Part shown: piece by piece, positions 1 to 6,619 of the stretch
Position numbering within the stretch: position 1 is the stretch's first letter
Layout of the letters: the number at the start of each line of letters is the position of its first letter
Assembly (NCBI GenBank): GCA_964648365.1
Contig: CAZYLK010000114.1
Span: forward strand, 1-19,531
Origin: SURF-32 sp964648365
GTDB taxonomy: Bacteria; Planctomycetota; Phycisphaerae; UBA1845
Length of the DNA: 19,531 bases
Direction of reading: 5' to 3'
Translations under genes and position numbers: made by a program
Notes under the pieces: generated by a model
Database searches by the model: none
Seen by the model: the letters and a program-made list of their open reading frames with translations, nothing else
Told to the model about the DNA's origin: nothing

Positions 1-1
1 A

Positions 2-598
2 GCAACCCAAAATTCAAGGGCGCAAACCGACGACGCATGCCTACCGGAAGGACACCGGCGCCTGGGACACTGGCAGACCAATGCGGCGAAGGCGCGCCTC
101 GCAGCCTACGCAGTGTGGAGACTGCATGGTGAACGGCGACTGGACGAGCTTGCGCAGGAATGCAATCACCGGTACGACGACACCGATCGCGCGGTCTCCG
201 AGGCCTTCGCCCGGGAGAGCGCGGTTGCGCTTGAACTCATCGTGAAGGCCGTCATTGCGCGGAAGTTGCAGCTGAACGAATCCAATGTTGGGTTCGATGA
301 GAAGAGTGGTGAGATTCCCCCGACTCACGATTTACCCAAGCTATGGAAGAAGGCGGGCCTACCCGACCTCCCCGCGGAAGACGAATCCCGTCTGGTGCTG
401 GCGAAGTCCATACTGTGTTGGTCTGGCAGGTACCCAACGCCGCGAACGGCAAAGAGATGGGAAGAGGAAACAGCAGAGTTTGATCGCGTAGCAGTTCCAG
501 CGTCGCCGTCCGAGGGCGTTGTGTTTCGCCGTCCGATTGTCATGGGTTGGAAGGATTTCGACCGCCTCTACCAGATTGCGAACTCCGCACTGCCTTAG
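2..598 (+). CDS. HEPN-like hypothetical protein, 5' end not resolved
   Basis: The frame is open from the left edge, with no stop before the TAG at 596-598. The first usable start in the window is GTG at 113 (161 residues). The upstream residues (HWQTNAAKARLAAYAVWRLH) read like real helical coding sequence, so the true start is probably outside the window and the gene is 5'-partial here. The product is mainly alpha-helical, with an E-x-A-V-A-L-E-L-I-V-K-A helix, an HDLPKLWKKAGL segment and an S-G-R-Y-P-T-P motif. A helix with a lysine-alanine end, then H-D-L, then R-Y-P is the pattern of HEPN-fold proteins, many of which are RNases or toxin/defence components. No nucleotidyltransferase partner is visible beside it. 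The family call rests on pattern only. Its stop overlaps the stop of the convergent leftward gene. Confidence 0.55.
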   Translation, partial: ATQNSRAQTDDACLPEGHRRLGHWQTNAAKARLAAYAVWRLHGERRLDELAQECNHRYDDTDRAVSEAFARESAVALELIVKAVIARKLQLNESNVGFDEKSGEIPPTHDLPKLWKKAGLPDLPAEDESRLVLAKSILCWSGRYPTPRTAKRWEEETAEFDRVAVPASPSEGVVFRRPIVMGWKDFDRLYQIANSALP

Positions 599-885
599 CA
601 CCGCGAGAACCTGAGTTTTCTTTGTCCGTCATGTGGCATCGTGCCGATCCGAAACGCCGCCGCGCGCCCGACGCGCAGCGTCAGCAAAGTTGCATCCGGA
701 AACCGGGTTTTGGCGCGGCGCGAGACCTCCACGTCATCCCCGCCGACTTCGTACTCGCCCGTTTCCACGTTCAGCACCACGAACTCGCCATCGTGGTAGG
801 GTTCGAGAAGGTGCTTGAGGTTCTGCTCGTAGATGTCGCGCCCGCGTCGGGCGATTGCCTCTGGATCGTCGGAATGCCGGATCAT
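595..885 (-). CDS. small hypothetical protein (96 aa)
   Basis: A 96-residue soluble protein starting M-I-R-H-S-D-D-P-E-A. The centre carries H-D-G-E-F-V-V-L-N-V-E-T-G-E-Y-E-V-G-G-D-D, then a beta-like R-F-P-D-A-T-L-L-T-L-R-V-G. This resembles small DUF5678-like proteins (a short beta-alpha-beta unit with a 'your cargo/value' style G-E-F-V core), but I cannot assign it firmly. The frame stays open upstream to 1137. I chose ATG 885 because the residues upstream are arginine-rich and unlike coding sequence, and because a TATACT box lies about 68 bases upstream. Only a weak GAGAGA lies before the start. The gene follows the zinc-ribbon and aspartic protease genes on the same strand. From memory, small proteins of this kind often sit beside clan AA proteases. 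Its TAA overlaps the TAG of the convergent gene. Confidence 0.6.
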   Translation of the reverse strand: MIRHSDDPEAIARRGRDIYEQNLKHLLEPYHDGEFVVLNVETGEYEVGGDDVEVSRRAKTRFPDATLLTLRVGRAAAFRIGTMPHDGQRKLRFSRC

Positions 886-952
886 CGAGTGTCTCTCTGC
901 CGAAAGTCCACGTCTCGGCTTCAGCGCGCGGCCGACGGGCGAGCACCACAGG

Positions 953-981
953 AGTATAGCGAATCGCACCGCACGGCGTAA
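953..981 (-). promoter_or_regulatory. candidate promoter for the 96-aa gene
   Basis: On the minus strand TTACGC (981-976) is followed after 17 bases by TATACT (958-953), about 68 bases before the ATG at 885. The -10 box fits sigma-70 well and the -35 box poorly. This is a pattern match only. Confidence 0.35.
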
Positions 982-1082
982 GCGGCCATCGCGCTGGTTC
1001 CTGCCGTGCGCGAACTGATTGCGAAGCACAAACCTGAAGCGCCATGAGCGCGCGCCAGGCGGCGTGCCGTTGAATCGAATCA

Positions 1083-1604
1083 TCACGCCGTAGAGGCTGA
1101 CTCGCCCGAGGATACCGTTCCTCCGCACTCCGGGCATCGGCCCGACGTCAGACCCGTCAGATCAAACGCACACCGGGGGCACAAGCCGCGTTTGCGGCGG
1201 TGGCGCCGGCGGAGCGGGCCGCGGATCACGGCCGTGGCAGGCCACAACAGCAGCAGGGACGTCCAGTGCCAGGGAACGAGGGCGAGCGTGCGCGTGCGGA
1301 GCCAATCTCCTGAGCCCAACAGATCCTTGCGGCGAACGGTATACAGATCATCCTGCCACCAAGGCAGGCCGCCACTGCATTCGAGGAGTTCGAGCCGGTC
1401 CGGGTGAACGAACAAGTCCATGGCGTAAGCTGAGTTTGCGTCGACGAAATGCACGACGGCCCGGCCGTCGTAGGTGATCAGGCGTATCCAGTGCCTGCCG
1501 CCGAGGCGTCGGTCGTGGGTGCGCTGGGCGAAGCTGACGACAGTCAGAGCGGCGGCACTGAGTCCCGCAACCGTGATCAGCGTCATCAGCAGCCTGTACA
1601 GCAC
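1083..1604 (-). CDS. membrane protein with C-terminal zinc ribbon
   Basis: A 173-residue protein. Residues about 4-26 form an N-terminal membrane segment (L-L-M-T-L-I-T-V-A-G-L...). A polar middle follows, then a second hydrophobic stretch near 114-127, then a basic stop-transfer run R-R-R-H-R-R-K-R. The C terminus is a zinc ribbon, CPRCAFDLTGLTSGRCPEC, with cysteines at 142, 145, 157 and 160. Proteins with this terminal ribbon (C-P-x-C-x-[YF]-D-L-x-G...C-P-E-C-G) are very common in planctomycetes, mostly without known function. The ribbon should face the cytoplasm and may bind metal. The start is GTG at 1604, supported by AGAGGG eight bases upstream. It lies 78 bases after the aspartic protease gene and may share its transcript. 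Confidence 0.75.
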   Translation of the reverse strand: MLYRLLMTLITVAGLSAAALTVVSFAQRTHDRRLGGRHWIRLITYDGRAVVHFVDANSAYAMDLFVHPDRLELLECSGGLPWWQDDLYTVRRKDLLGSGDWLRTRTLALVPWHWTSLLLLWPATAVIRGPLRRRHRRKRGLCPRCAFDLTGLTSGRCPECGGTVSSGESASTA

Positions 1605-1682
1605 GCGGTGTCCCTCTCAGTCTGTGCGCCCCCGCCGCACGATGTCACGCCGTGCTTCACCGCCGGCACGCTCGAATCAAGC

Positions 1683-2120
1683 TCATTCAATCTCGACAAT
1701 CACCCGGTCCGGGTCGCGTGGCGACAGCTTCTGATGGGTGCAGTCGATAACCAGGTCGAGTACCTCCATCACGATCGCACCGAGCAGTGCATCGTCGCGG
1801 CCGGGTTCGACGACGGCGTCGAAGAGGCCGCTGCGGCCGGCGAAGCTCAGATGAACGTCGCCGACCACCGGGCGTGTATCGCGGCGCCCGTCGGCGAAGC
1901 GGACGGCCACCTCGCTTTTCGCGGGAAGCCCAAGCTGGTCCACGAGCGCCTTCGGCAGGACGAGGCCTGCCGCGCCGCTATCGACGACGGCGCTGATCGT
2001 AGCCCGCCGAACCACGGCGGCCGACAGGTGCCCCGCCCTGGCAAGAACCTCGTCCTCGTGGTTCGTGATTCCCACGTCAACCGAAAACCGTCCCATCGCA
2101 TCACCCTGCATCCGAATCAT
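1683..2120 (-). CDS. clan AA (retropepsin-like) aspartic protease
   Basis: A 145-residue protein with the retropepsin-like layout. S-A-V-V-D-S-G-A-A-G-L-V-L-P near residues 43-56 holds the catalytic D-S-G (Asp47). It is followed by a D-Q-L-G-L-P segment and a second half containing A-L-L-G-A-I-V-M-E-V-L-D-L-V-I-D, the conserved psi-loop region of bacterial clan AA proteases. A single D-S-G means it should act as a dimer, like retropepsin. No signal peptide is seen, so it is probably cytoplasmic; its substrate is unknown. ATG 2120 is favoured over the in-frame ATG at 2096 because GAGGTGATC, an extended match to the 16S anti-Shine-Dalgarno sequence, lies just before it. It is divergent from dgt. 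Confidence 0.85.
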   Translation of the reverse strand: MIRMQGDAMGRFSVDVGITNHEDEVLARAGHLSAAVVRRATISAVVDSGAAGLVLPKALVDQLGLPAKSEVAVRFADGRRDTRPVVGDVHLSFAGRSGLFDAVVEPGRDDALLGAIVMEVLDLVIDCTHQKLSPRDPDRVIVEIE

Positions 2121-2143
2121 GGATCACCTCGCCTCCATGCACG

Positions 2144-2149
2144 ATTGTA
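2144..2149 (-). promoter_or_regulatory. candidate -10 box of the aspartic protease gene
   Basis: TACAAT on the minus strand, about 24 bases before the ATG at 2120 and just upstream of its strong ribosome site. I do not see a convincing -35 box. A second candidate, TATGAT, lies at 2172-2177. Confidence 0.3.
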
Positions 2150-2379
2150 GGCCCGCTTGCCGCGCCCGTACCATCATAGCAGACTCCGCAGCCGGCCGCG
2201 AAACGGAAAATCACGCGAGTGGCAGCCCGCGGCACCCGGCGAGCGTGGAGTTGAGGATGGTTGATCGGCTGCTGCGACCGCAACGGATCGCAAGGGTTCA
2301 ACATGTTCGGACACCGCGGCACGCGGTCTCGATTCGACATACTCCACGTCGATCATTCCAACCCCCGCGGCGGCGCGGC

Positions 2380-2385
2380 TACAAT
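2380..2385 (+). promoter_or_regulatory. -10 box of dgt, implying a leaderless mRNA
   Basis: TACAAT ends six bases before the dgt ATG at 2392. Transcription normally begins about seven bases after the -10 box, which would place the first base at or next to the start codon. No Shine-Dalgarno sequence is present (CCCTCC precedes the ATG), which agrees with leaderless translation. The -35 region (TTCCAA near 2357) is weak. Confidence 0.45.
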
Positions 2386-2391
2386 CCCTCC

Positions 2392-3519
2392 ATGCCCAAA
2401 CTCGCCCCCTACGCCGTCGCCGATGTTCAGTCCCGCGGCCGCGTGCATCACGAGCCTTGCACGGCCATTCGCTCGCCGTTCGAAGTCGATCGGCATCGCA
2501 TCATCACCTGCACCGCGTTTCGACGCGTGCGTTCCAAGACGCAGGTCGTCGGCGATAGCGGCAACGATCACGTTCGCACGCGGATGACGCATTCGCTGGA
2601 AGTCGCGGATGTCGCCCGCGTGCTGGCGGCGCAGCTTGGCGCGAATGCGACGCTGGCAGAGACGATCGCCCTGGCGCACGATCTTGGACATCCGCCGTTC
2701 GGCCACGCGGGCGAGAAGGCGCTCAACGAACTGGCGGCCGGGCATGGCGGGTTCGAGCACAACGCCCAGTCGCTGCGCGTCGTCGATTACCTGGAGCACC
2801 CTTTCCCCGGTTTTCGGGGCCTGAACCTGACCTATGAAGTCCGCGAGGGGCTGATCAAACACGTGACGCAGTTCGACGAGCCGGCCCGTCCATACGATGC
2901 CGCCGGGGCGGCGCTGCTGGCGAGCGGGCCGATGCCGACGGTCGAAGCGCAGGTGGTCGCACTGGCGGATCGGTTCGCGTACGACCTGCACGACCTGGAG
3001 GACGCCATTGGTGCGGAGTACCTCGACGAAGATGCGTGCATGGGCCTGCGCCTGTGGCGTGACGTGGTCGAACTGCTCGGCGATGATCTGCCGCCGGGAT
3101 CGTCGATCCACGCGGTGCGGCGACCGATCATCAACGCGATACAGAGCGTGCTGATCCAGGACGTGGCCGCGGCGTCGCGAGCGGCGCTGGCACGTCTTGA
3201 ATCGCCTGACGAAGTTCGACGGCAGTCGGCGCCCGTCGTGGTCCTGTCGCCGGGCATGAGCGATCGGCTGGAAGAACTCGAAGCGTGCGTGGCGCAGCGC
3301 TACTACCGCCGCGCCGAAGTAGCAGCCGCGGACGCCGACGGGATGCGGATCATCCGCGAACTCTTCGCCGCATACCTGTCCGACCCGTCACGCCTGCCCT
3401 CCCGCTTCGCCGCCCGAATCGACGAGCAGGGAAAGCACCGTGTGATCTGCGATTACATCGCCGGCATGACGGACCGCTTCTGCCGCGAGGCGCGTGAAGC
3501 GCTCATGCGCCGTGGATAG
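2392..3519 (+). CDS. dgt: deoxyguanosinetriphosphate triphosphohydrolase-like protein
   Basis: A 375-residue HD-domain phosphohydrolase that should hydrolyse dGTP or other dNTPs to the deoxynucleoside and triphosphate, setting nucleotide pools. Visible motifs in order: R-S-P-F-E-V-D-R-H-R-I near 27-37; R-M-T-H-S-L-E-V-A near 64-72 (metal ligand His67); A-H-D-L-G-H-P-P-F-G-H-A-G-E at 95-108, with the HD pair at 96-97; F-E-H-N-A-Q-S-L-R; and a later A-D-R-F-A-Y-D-L-H-D-L-E-D-A. The length is normal for the dGTPase-like family. The open frame runs back to 2065, but upstream residues are arginine/serine-rich and not dGTPase-like. ATG 2392 gives the expected N terminus and follows a -10 box directly. 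Some dGTPases deplete dNTPs during phage infection, but nothing here suggests more than housekeeping. Confidence 0.93.
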   Translation: MPKLAPYAVADVQSRGRVHHEPCTAIRSPFEVDRHRIITCTAFRRVRSKTQVVGDSGNDHVRTRMTHSLEVADVARVLAAQLGANATLAETIALAHDLGHPPFGHAGEKALNELAAGHGGFEHNAQSLRVVDYLEHPFPGFRGLNLTYEVREGLIKHVTQFDEPARPYDAAGAALLASGPMPTVEAQVVALADRFAYDLHDLEDAIGAEYLDEDACMGLRLWRDVVELLGDDLPPGSSIHAVRRPIINAIQSVLIQDVAAASRAALARLESPDEVRRQSAPVVVLSPGMSDRLEELEACVAQRYYRRAEVAAADADGMRIIRELFAAYLSDPSRLPSRFAARIDEQGKHRVICDYIAGMTDRFCREAREALMRRG

Positions 3520-3540
3520 CCCCCGACGTTGCAATCGTTG

Positions 3541-3676
3541 GGAATGGCGAGTGTCGAATAACGAATAACGAATGCGGAAGTCGCCCGGCGCCACCATACG
3601 TAGCGCCTGGGCGCCGGTCGTACGAGTGCATTCGCCCTCCGCCATTCGTTATTCGCCATTCGCTATTCGCTATTCC
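3541..3676. repeat. inverted-repeat element built of GAATARC heptamers
   Basis: The right arm (3638-3676), read on the minus strand, contains GAATAGC, GAATGGC and GAATAAC heptamers in series. The left arm (3541-3578) is an imperfect inverted copy with two GAATAAC units. Between the arms is a hairpin with a perfect 8-bp stem (CCGGCGCC 3585-3592, GGCGCCGG 3610-3617). The element fills the space between the convergent dgt and VTT genes and touches the stop codon of the latter. It may end transcripts from both sides. Similar heptamer runs occur as dispersed intergenic repeats in planctomycetes; that comparison is from memory. Confidence 0.7.
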
Positions 3677-4329
3677 TACGACATCCACGTCACCAGCGCG
3701 AATCCCCCCGCGATCGCCGCCAGCAGCACCAGCGTGAGCAGGTTGAAATACCGCTCGATGAAGACGCGCAGCGGCGGTCCGAACCAGCGCAGGAGCACGG
3801 CCACCAGGAAAAACCGCGCTCCGCGCCCGAGGAGCGAAACGAGCGTAAACGACAGCAGGTTCATGGACAGCGTGCCGGACGCGATCGTGAACACCTTGTA
3901 CGGAATGGGCGTAAACGCCGCCGCCAGCAGCAGCCAGGCGTCGTAGCGGGCGTACAGATCGACGACCCGCTCGTAGTATTCCTCCGCGTGGTACGCCCGG
4001 ATGATGGCCGCCCCGACGGTGTCTATCAGCCCCGCGCCGATGCCATAGCCGATCACGCCACCGACGACGCTCCCGACGGTGCAGATCGCCGCCAGCCGAA
4101 ACCATCGCCGCGGCGCCCCCAGCACCAGTGCGATCAGCAGCACGTCCGGCGGGATGGGAAAGAAGCTCGACTCCGCGGCCGCGAGGATGAACAACGCTGC
4201 CGCACCGTGCCGCGTATCCGCCCAGCCGATTACCCAGTCGTACAGGCGGCGGTGCAGCCCGGCGGCGCGCCGGGGCGCCGGTGACGCGATCGGCGTGTCA
4301 GCGATATCAAGCTCCGGCGTATTCGTCAT
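3676..4329 (-). CDS. VTT/DedA-like (YqaA-type) membrane protein
   Basis: A 217-residue integral membrane protein with a polar N terminus of about 30 residues and then several hydrophobic segments. It carries the hallmarks of the SNARE-associated/VTT family: A-A-E-S-S-F-F-P-I-P-P-D-V-L-L near 51-65, a glycine-rich G-S-V-V-G-G-V-I-G-Y-G-I-G-A-G helix near 86-100, and A-A-A-F-T-P-I-P-Y-K-V-F-T-I-A-S-G near 136-152, followed by a G-R-G-A-R-F helix. DedA/VTT relatives move or flip lipids such as undecaprenyl phosphate; the short YqaA branch has no settled substrate. The start is ATG 4329, preceded by AGGTGGCAAGGGT, and it overlaps the DUF502 stop as ATGA, so translation is probably coupled. Confidence 0.85.
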   Translation of the reverse strand: MTNTPELDIADTPIASPAPRRAAGLHRRLYDWVIGWADTRHGAAALFILAAAESSFFPIPPDVLLIALVLGAPRRWFRLAAICTVGSVVGGVIGYGIGAGLIDTVGAAIIRAYHAEEYYERVVDLYARYDAWLLLAAAFTPIPYKVFTIASGTLSMNLLSFTLVSLLGRGARFFLVAVLLRWFGPPLRVFIERYFNLLTLVLLAAIAGGFALVTWMS

Positions 4330-5093
4330 ACCCTTGCCACCTCGCGCCGCCGCCGTTGCGGCGCCATGGCCGCGATGTCGGGCAGCAGCACGCCGCCGGA
4401 CATCACCGCCTTGATCGCCTCCTCCACCGTCCAGTCCATCTCGACGACCCGGTCGCGCCGGACGATGAAGACGAACCCGGTTGTCGGATTCGGCGACGTC
4501 GGTACGAAGACCGCGCACAGTTCTTCACCCGAAATCGGATCCGGCATGAGTTGCGTCACGAAGCCGAGCGTGCGTACGTCGTCCGCGGGAAACGGCACCA
4601 GGGCAACGCGCTGGAACGATTGGGCGGATTCGCCCGCAAAGGTCTCGAGCACCTGCTTGGACGCACGGTAGATCGTCTTGACCAGCGGAACCCGATCGAC
4701 GAGCGCCTCCGCGGCGCCGACCAGCCGCCGCCCCACGATGTGCGTGGTGACCACGCCCAGCACGTAGATGGTTGTCAGCGTCAGCAGCACGGACAGAATG
4801 CCCAGGCACCATCGCCAGGCCGGCGGCAGCGCCTCTACCCCGTCGGCCCGCAGCGCGGCCGCGGAGACCTTCCAGGCGTCCAGCAGGCCGGCGCCCCACG
4901 GCGTCAGCAGCAGCCCTTCCACCATCCAGAGCGACGCGTCCCGGGTCAGGGCAAAGATGAACCGCACCAGGATGACCGTGATCCAGATGGGGATCACAAG
5001 GATCAATCCTGCCGACAGCCGCGTGCGCAGCCGCGTCTTCCATGCCGTGCGTGTTGCGGCCGGCTTGATCTGCATTTCAGGAGGGTTTGACAT
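4326..5093 (-). CDS. DUF502 family membrane protein
   Basis: A 255-residue protein of the DUF502 family. It has two long membrane segments: L-S-A-G-L-I-L-V-I-P-I-W-I-T-V-I-L-V near the N terminus and C-L-G-I-L-S-V-L-L-T-L-T-T-I-Y-V-L-G in the middle. Family motifs R-V-P-L-V-K-T-I-Y-R-A-S-K-Q-V and F-V-P-T-S-P-N-P-T-T-G-F-V follow. The function of the family is not established; members are found in bacteria and plants (COV-like). An in-frame ATG at 5105 would add four residues, but its AGGA abuts the codon. ATG 5093 places AGGA about 11 bases upstream and is preferred. The stop overlaps the start of the VTT gene by four bases, so the two likely form one operon and may act together in the envelope. 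Confidence 0.87.
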   Translation of the reverse strand: MSNPPEMQIKPAATRTAWKTRLRTRLSAGLILVIPIWITVILVRFIFALTRDASLWMVEGLLLTPWGAGLLDAWKVSAAALRADGVEALPPAWRWCLGILSVLLTLTTIYVLGVVTTHIVGRRLVGAAEALVDRVPLVKTIYRASKQVLETFAGESAQSFQRVALVPFPADDVRTLGFVTQLMPDPISGEELCAVFVPTSPNPTTGFVFIVRRDRVVEMDWTVEEAIKAVMSGGVLLPDIAAMAPQRRRREVARV

Positions 5094-5128
5094 GGTCGGA
5101 TGCATCCTGGAATGGGCGCGGCGGCGGA

Positions 5129-5174
5129 CCGCGCCGCGGCGCCGCCCTTCTGCGGACGGGCGCCGCGGTCGCGG
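5129..5174 (-). terminator. strong GC hairpin between TPR gene and DUF502 gene
   Basis: CCGCGGCGCC (5134-5143) pairs perfectly with GGCGCCGCGG (5159-5168). Five further pairs are possible outside a one-base bulge. It lies 20-65 bases after the stop of the leftward TPR gene. There is no T-run, so it could be a terminator of a non-classical kind, an mRNA-stabilising end or an attenuator. Confidence 0.45.
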
Positions 5175-5193
5175 CCTGGCGCGTCAGCCGGCA

Positions 5194-5706
5194 CTACGCC
5201 GCCTGTGACGGCGCCTCCTTCGGCTCCGCCGAGTGGGTCAGCTCGCCCGGAGGGAAGTCGAGTGCGACCGGGACGTTGATCGTGGTCGAGCCGAGGGCGA
5301 AGCGCCAGCGCTGCCATCGCGTCAGCGAGTCCTTCCAGCGCTGGACGGCCGTGCGCAGGCGCACCGCACCCGCGTGACGGCTGTCGCGGATGTCGGCAAG
5401 CATCGTGAGGCACCCGTGGATGTTGCCGGAGAGGAGCAGGGCCGTGGCGAAGTTGCAGCGGTACGTGTCCGGCACACCGTTCTTGATCGTCACGGCGCCG
5501 TTGTTGAGCACGAGCAAGCGATACAGCTCGATGGCCTTGTCGTATTGCCCGCGGCGCAACAGGCACACGCCCATGGCGTTGCGCAGCTCGTTGGAGGCGA
5601 TGCCGGACTGGCGGATGACGTGCATCGCGTCGTCGATGCGGCCCGCATCGAGCAGGCCGCGGATCAGGGTCATGGTCTCGTGAAGGGTTCCGGGATTGGC
5701 ATTCAT
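5194..5706 (-). CDS. tetratricopeptide-like repeat protein
   Basis: A 170-residue, mainly helical soluble protein. It contains TPR-like helix pairs: T-L-I-R-G-L-L-D-A-G-R-I-D-D-A-M-H-V-I near 13-31, then N-A-M-G-V-C-L-L-R-R-G-Q-Y-D-K-A-I-E-L-Y near 43-62, then N-F-A-T-A-L-L-L-S-G-N-I-H-G-C near 85-99. The C-terminal part (R-W-Q-R-W-R-F-A-L-G) leaves the repeat pattern. TPR arrays hold protein partners; none can be named. ATG 5706 is chosen from a longer open frame because GGAG lies eight bases before it and the upstream reading looks non-coding. No signal peptide is seen. Confidence 0.75.
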   Translation of the reverse strand: MNANPGTLHETMTLIRGLLDAGRIDDAMHVIRQSGIASNELRNAMGVCLLRRGQYDKAIELYRLLVLNNGAVTIKNGVPDTYRCNFATALLLSGNIHGCLTMLADIRDSRHAGAVRLRTAVQRWKDSLTRWQRWRFALGSTTINVPVALDFPPGELTHSAEPKEAPSQAA

Positions 5707-5710
5707 AGCT

Positions 5711-5792
5711 CGGACTCCATCGCGGCGAGTCGGATTCAGATCCGGACTCCGCGGTAAAACGTTTGGGTAGATGAACAGACGGTTCAGATCCG
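5711..5792. repeat. short direct repeats upstream of the TPR gene
   Basis: CGGACTCC occurs at 5711-5718 and 5743-5750, and TTCAGATCCG at 5735-5744 and 5783-5792. They lie within 90 bases upstream of the leftward TPR gene. They could be regulator sites, but the spacing is not regular and chance is not excluded. The rest of 5793-5965 shows nothing clear. Confidence 0.3.
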
Positions 5793-5965
5793 CGGGCCGG
5801 ATCAGCCGCAGGGCTGACCGGCGCGGAGATTGTCCCGCGGCACTTCGACGAAGCGTGTGGATGCTGCGGGGTCGGATGATTCGCGGGCCGGCCGGTCGGT
5901 CCGTCAGCGCGCCCCCTTTGGGTTCGCGGGCGAACAACCCGGCACCGGCAGGAAGAACCGTGCCG

Positions 5966-6292
5966 TCAAATCAGGAGTCGACAGAGCCGGTGAGAGCGAG
6001 GTGAGGCAGGATCTGCGATGGCGGACGAACGGCGGAGCCGTACGGTGACGATGGCCGTGGCAGCCGCGAGTTTGGCGGTCACGGGCGCGCTGAGCGCGTT
6101 CGAGGAGCCGGGCCGCGGGTGTTTGCGCTCGGCGGGCGCGACGGCCTCGTCCGAGCCGGCGTCCGCGCTGCACAGCCACAACGCCTGATCGCGCGAACCC
6201 GACGTGTCGTCGCCGCGCAGCGGCAGGATCGAACCGGCCTGCATCAGGCAGCACAGTCCGAGGATCACTGACAGGCGGGGTTCGCGACTCAT
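5966..6292 (-). CDS. possible small exported protein (108 aa)
   Basis: The N terminus (M-S-R-E-P-R, then V-I-L-G-L-C-C-L-M-Q-A-G-S-I-L-P-L) reads as a signal peptide. An alanine-rich region without known domains follows. A near-consensus -10 box (TATAAT) sits nine bases before the ATG, which favours expression of this strand. Third codon positions are almost all G or C for about the first 80 codons and drop near the end, so the C-terminal part is less convincing. An opposite-strand ORF at 6018-6188 shares the same wobble positions, so GC3 cannot tell the two apart. I do not recognise a family. Confidence 0.45.
   Translation of the reverse strand: MSREPRLSVILGLCCLMQAGSILPLRGDDTSGSRDQALWLCSADAGSDEAVAPAERKHPRPGSSNALSAPVTAKLAAATAIVTVRLRRSSAIADPASPRSHRLCRLLI
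6018..6188 (+). CDS. alternative small ORF with signal-like N terminus (56 aa)
   Basis: A 56-residue ORF lying wholly inside the leftward 108-aa ORF. It starts M-A-D-E-R-R-S-R, then T-M-A-V-A-A-A-S-L-A-V-T-G-A-L-S-A, which looks like a signal peptide with an A-x-A-like end, and a short tail ending H-S-H-N-A. AGGA lies about seven bases before the ATG. Its wobble positions coincide with those of the opposite ORF, so one of the two may simply mirror the other. I rate the minus-strand ORF higher because of its promoter. Confidence 0.25.
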   Translation: MADERRSRTVTMAVAAASLAVTGALSAFEEPGRGCLRSAGATASSEPASALHSHNA

Positions 6293-6301
6293 GGCGTCAT
6301 C

Positions 6302-6332
6302 ATTATAGCGGGTATCCGGGGCACGCGTGCAA
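6302..6332 (-). promoter_or_regulatory. promoter with consensus -10 for the 108-aa ORF
   Basis: On the minus strand TATAAT (6307-6302) ends nine bases before the ATG at 6292. A possible -35 box, TTGCAC (6332-6327), has a long 19-base spacer. The transcript would have at most a few leader bases. Confidence 0.45.
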
Positions 6333-6350
6333 GCCCGACCCGCCAAACCC

Positions 6351-6567
6351 CTGCAGTAGGGTGCGTGGCGCAATCGGCGGGCTCCTAAGCCGCGGGCGGC
6401 GCGCGTGGCACGGGCATCTTGCCCGTGATTGCGACTCAGTATTTGGCTTGCCTGGACGGAAACCGATTCACGATAGAGGCAGGGGCCTGCCGCCGTCCGA
6501 ATCACGGCCAGGATGGCCGTGCCACGTTCGAGCGTGGCCGCCGGGGGCGCGTCACGCACTCCTGCAG
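6351..6567. repeat. nested inverted-repeat element, REP-like
   Basis: The outer arms are CTGCAGTAGGGTGCGTGGCGC (6351-6371) and an imperfect inverted copy (6547-6567). The inner arms (6404-6429 and 6501-6526) are inverted copies of each other, and each folds on itself: CACGGGCA-TCT-TGCCCGTG (6409-6427) and CACGGCCA-GGA-TGGCCGTG (6503-6521). The two hairpins differ by a compensated G-C to C-G change. A third hairpin (GGCAGG/CCTGCC) and a GGACGG/CCGTCC pair lie between them. The element fills the 327-base gap between the 108-aa ORF and the PQQ gene. It looks like a dispersed non-coding repeat; the source transposase, if any, is not here. Confidence 0.7.
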
Positions 6568-6619
6568 TACGACCCGCGCGGCGGGGACGATCCGCCGGCG
6601 GCGCCGTCGCACCGGGTAG

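Noticed and set aside
1449..2150. A 233-residue plus-strand open frame opposite the aspartic protease and zinc-ribbon genes.
   Set aside because: The minus strand has the D-S-G protease motif and a very strong ribosome site, so the plus frame is a shadow.
3541..3676. The GAATARC series as a CRISPR array.
   Set aside because: Units are seven bases long, in opposite orientation around a hairpin, with no regular spacers and no cas genes.
4281..5090. A 269-residue plus-strand open frame opposite the DUF502 gene.
   Set aside because: It is rich in R, H and Q with no hydrophobic core; the minus strand encodes a recognisable DUF502 protein coupled to its neighbour.
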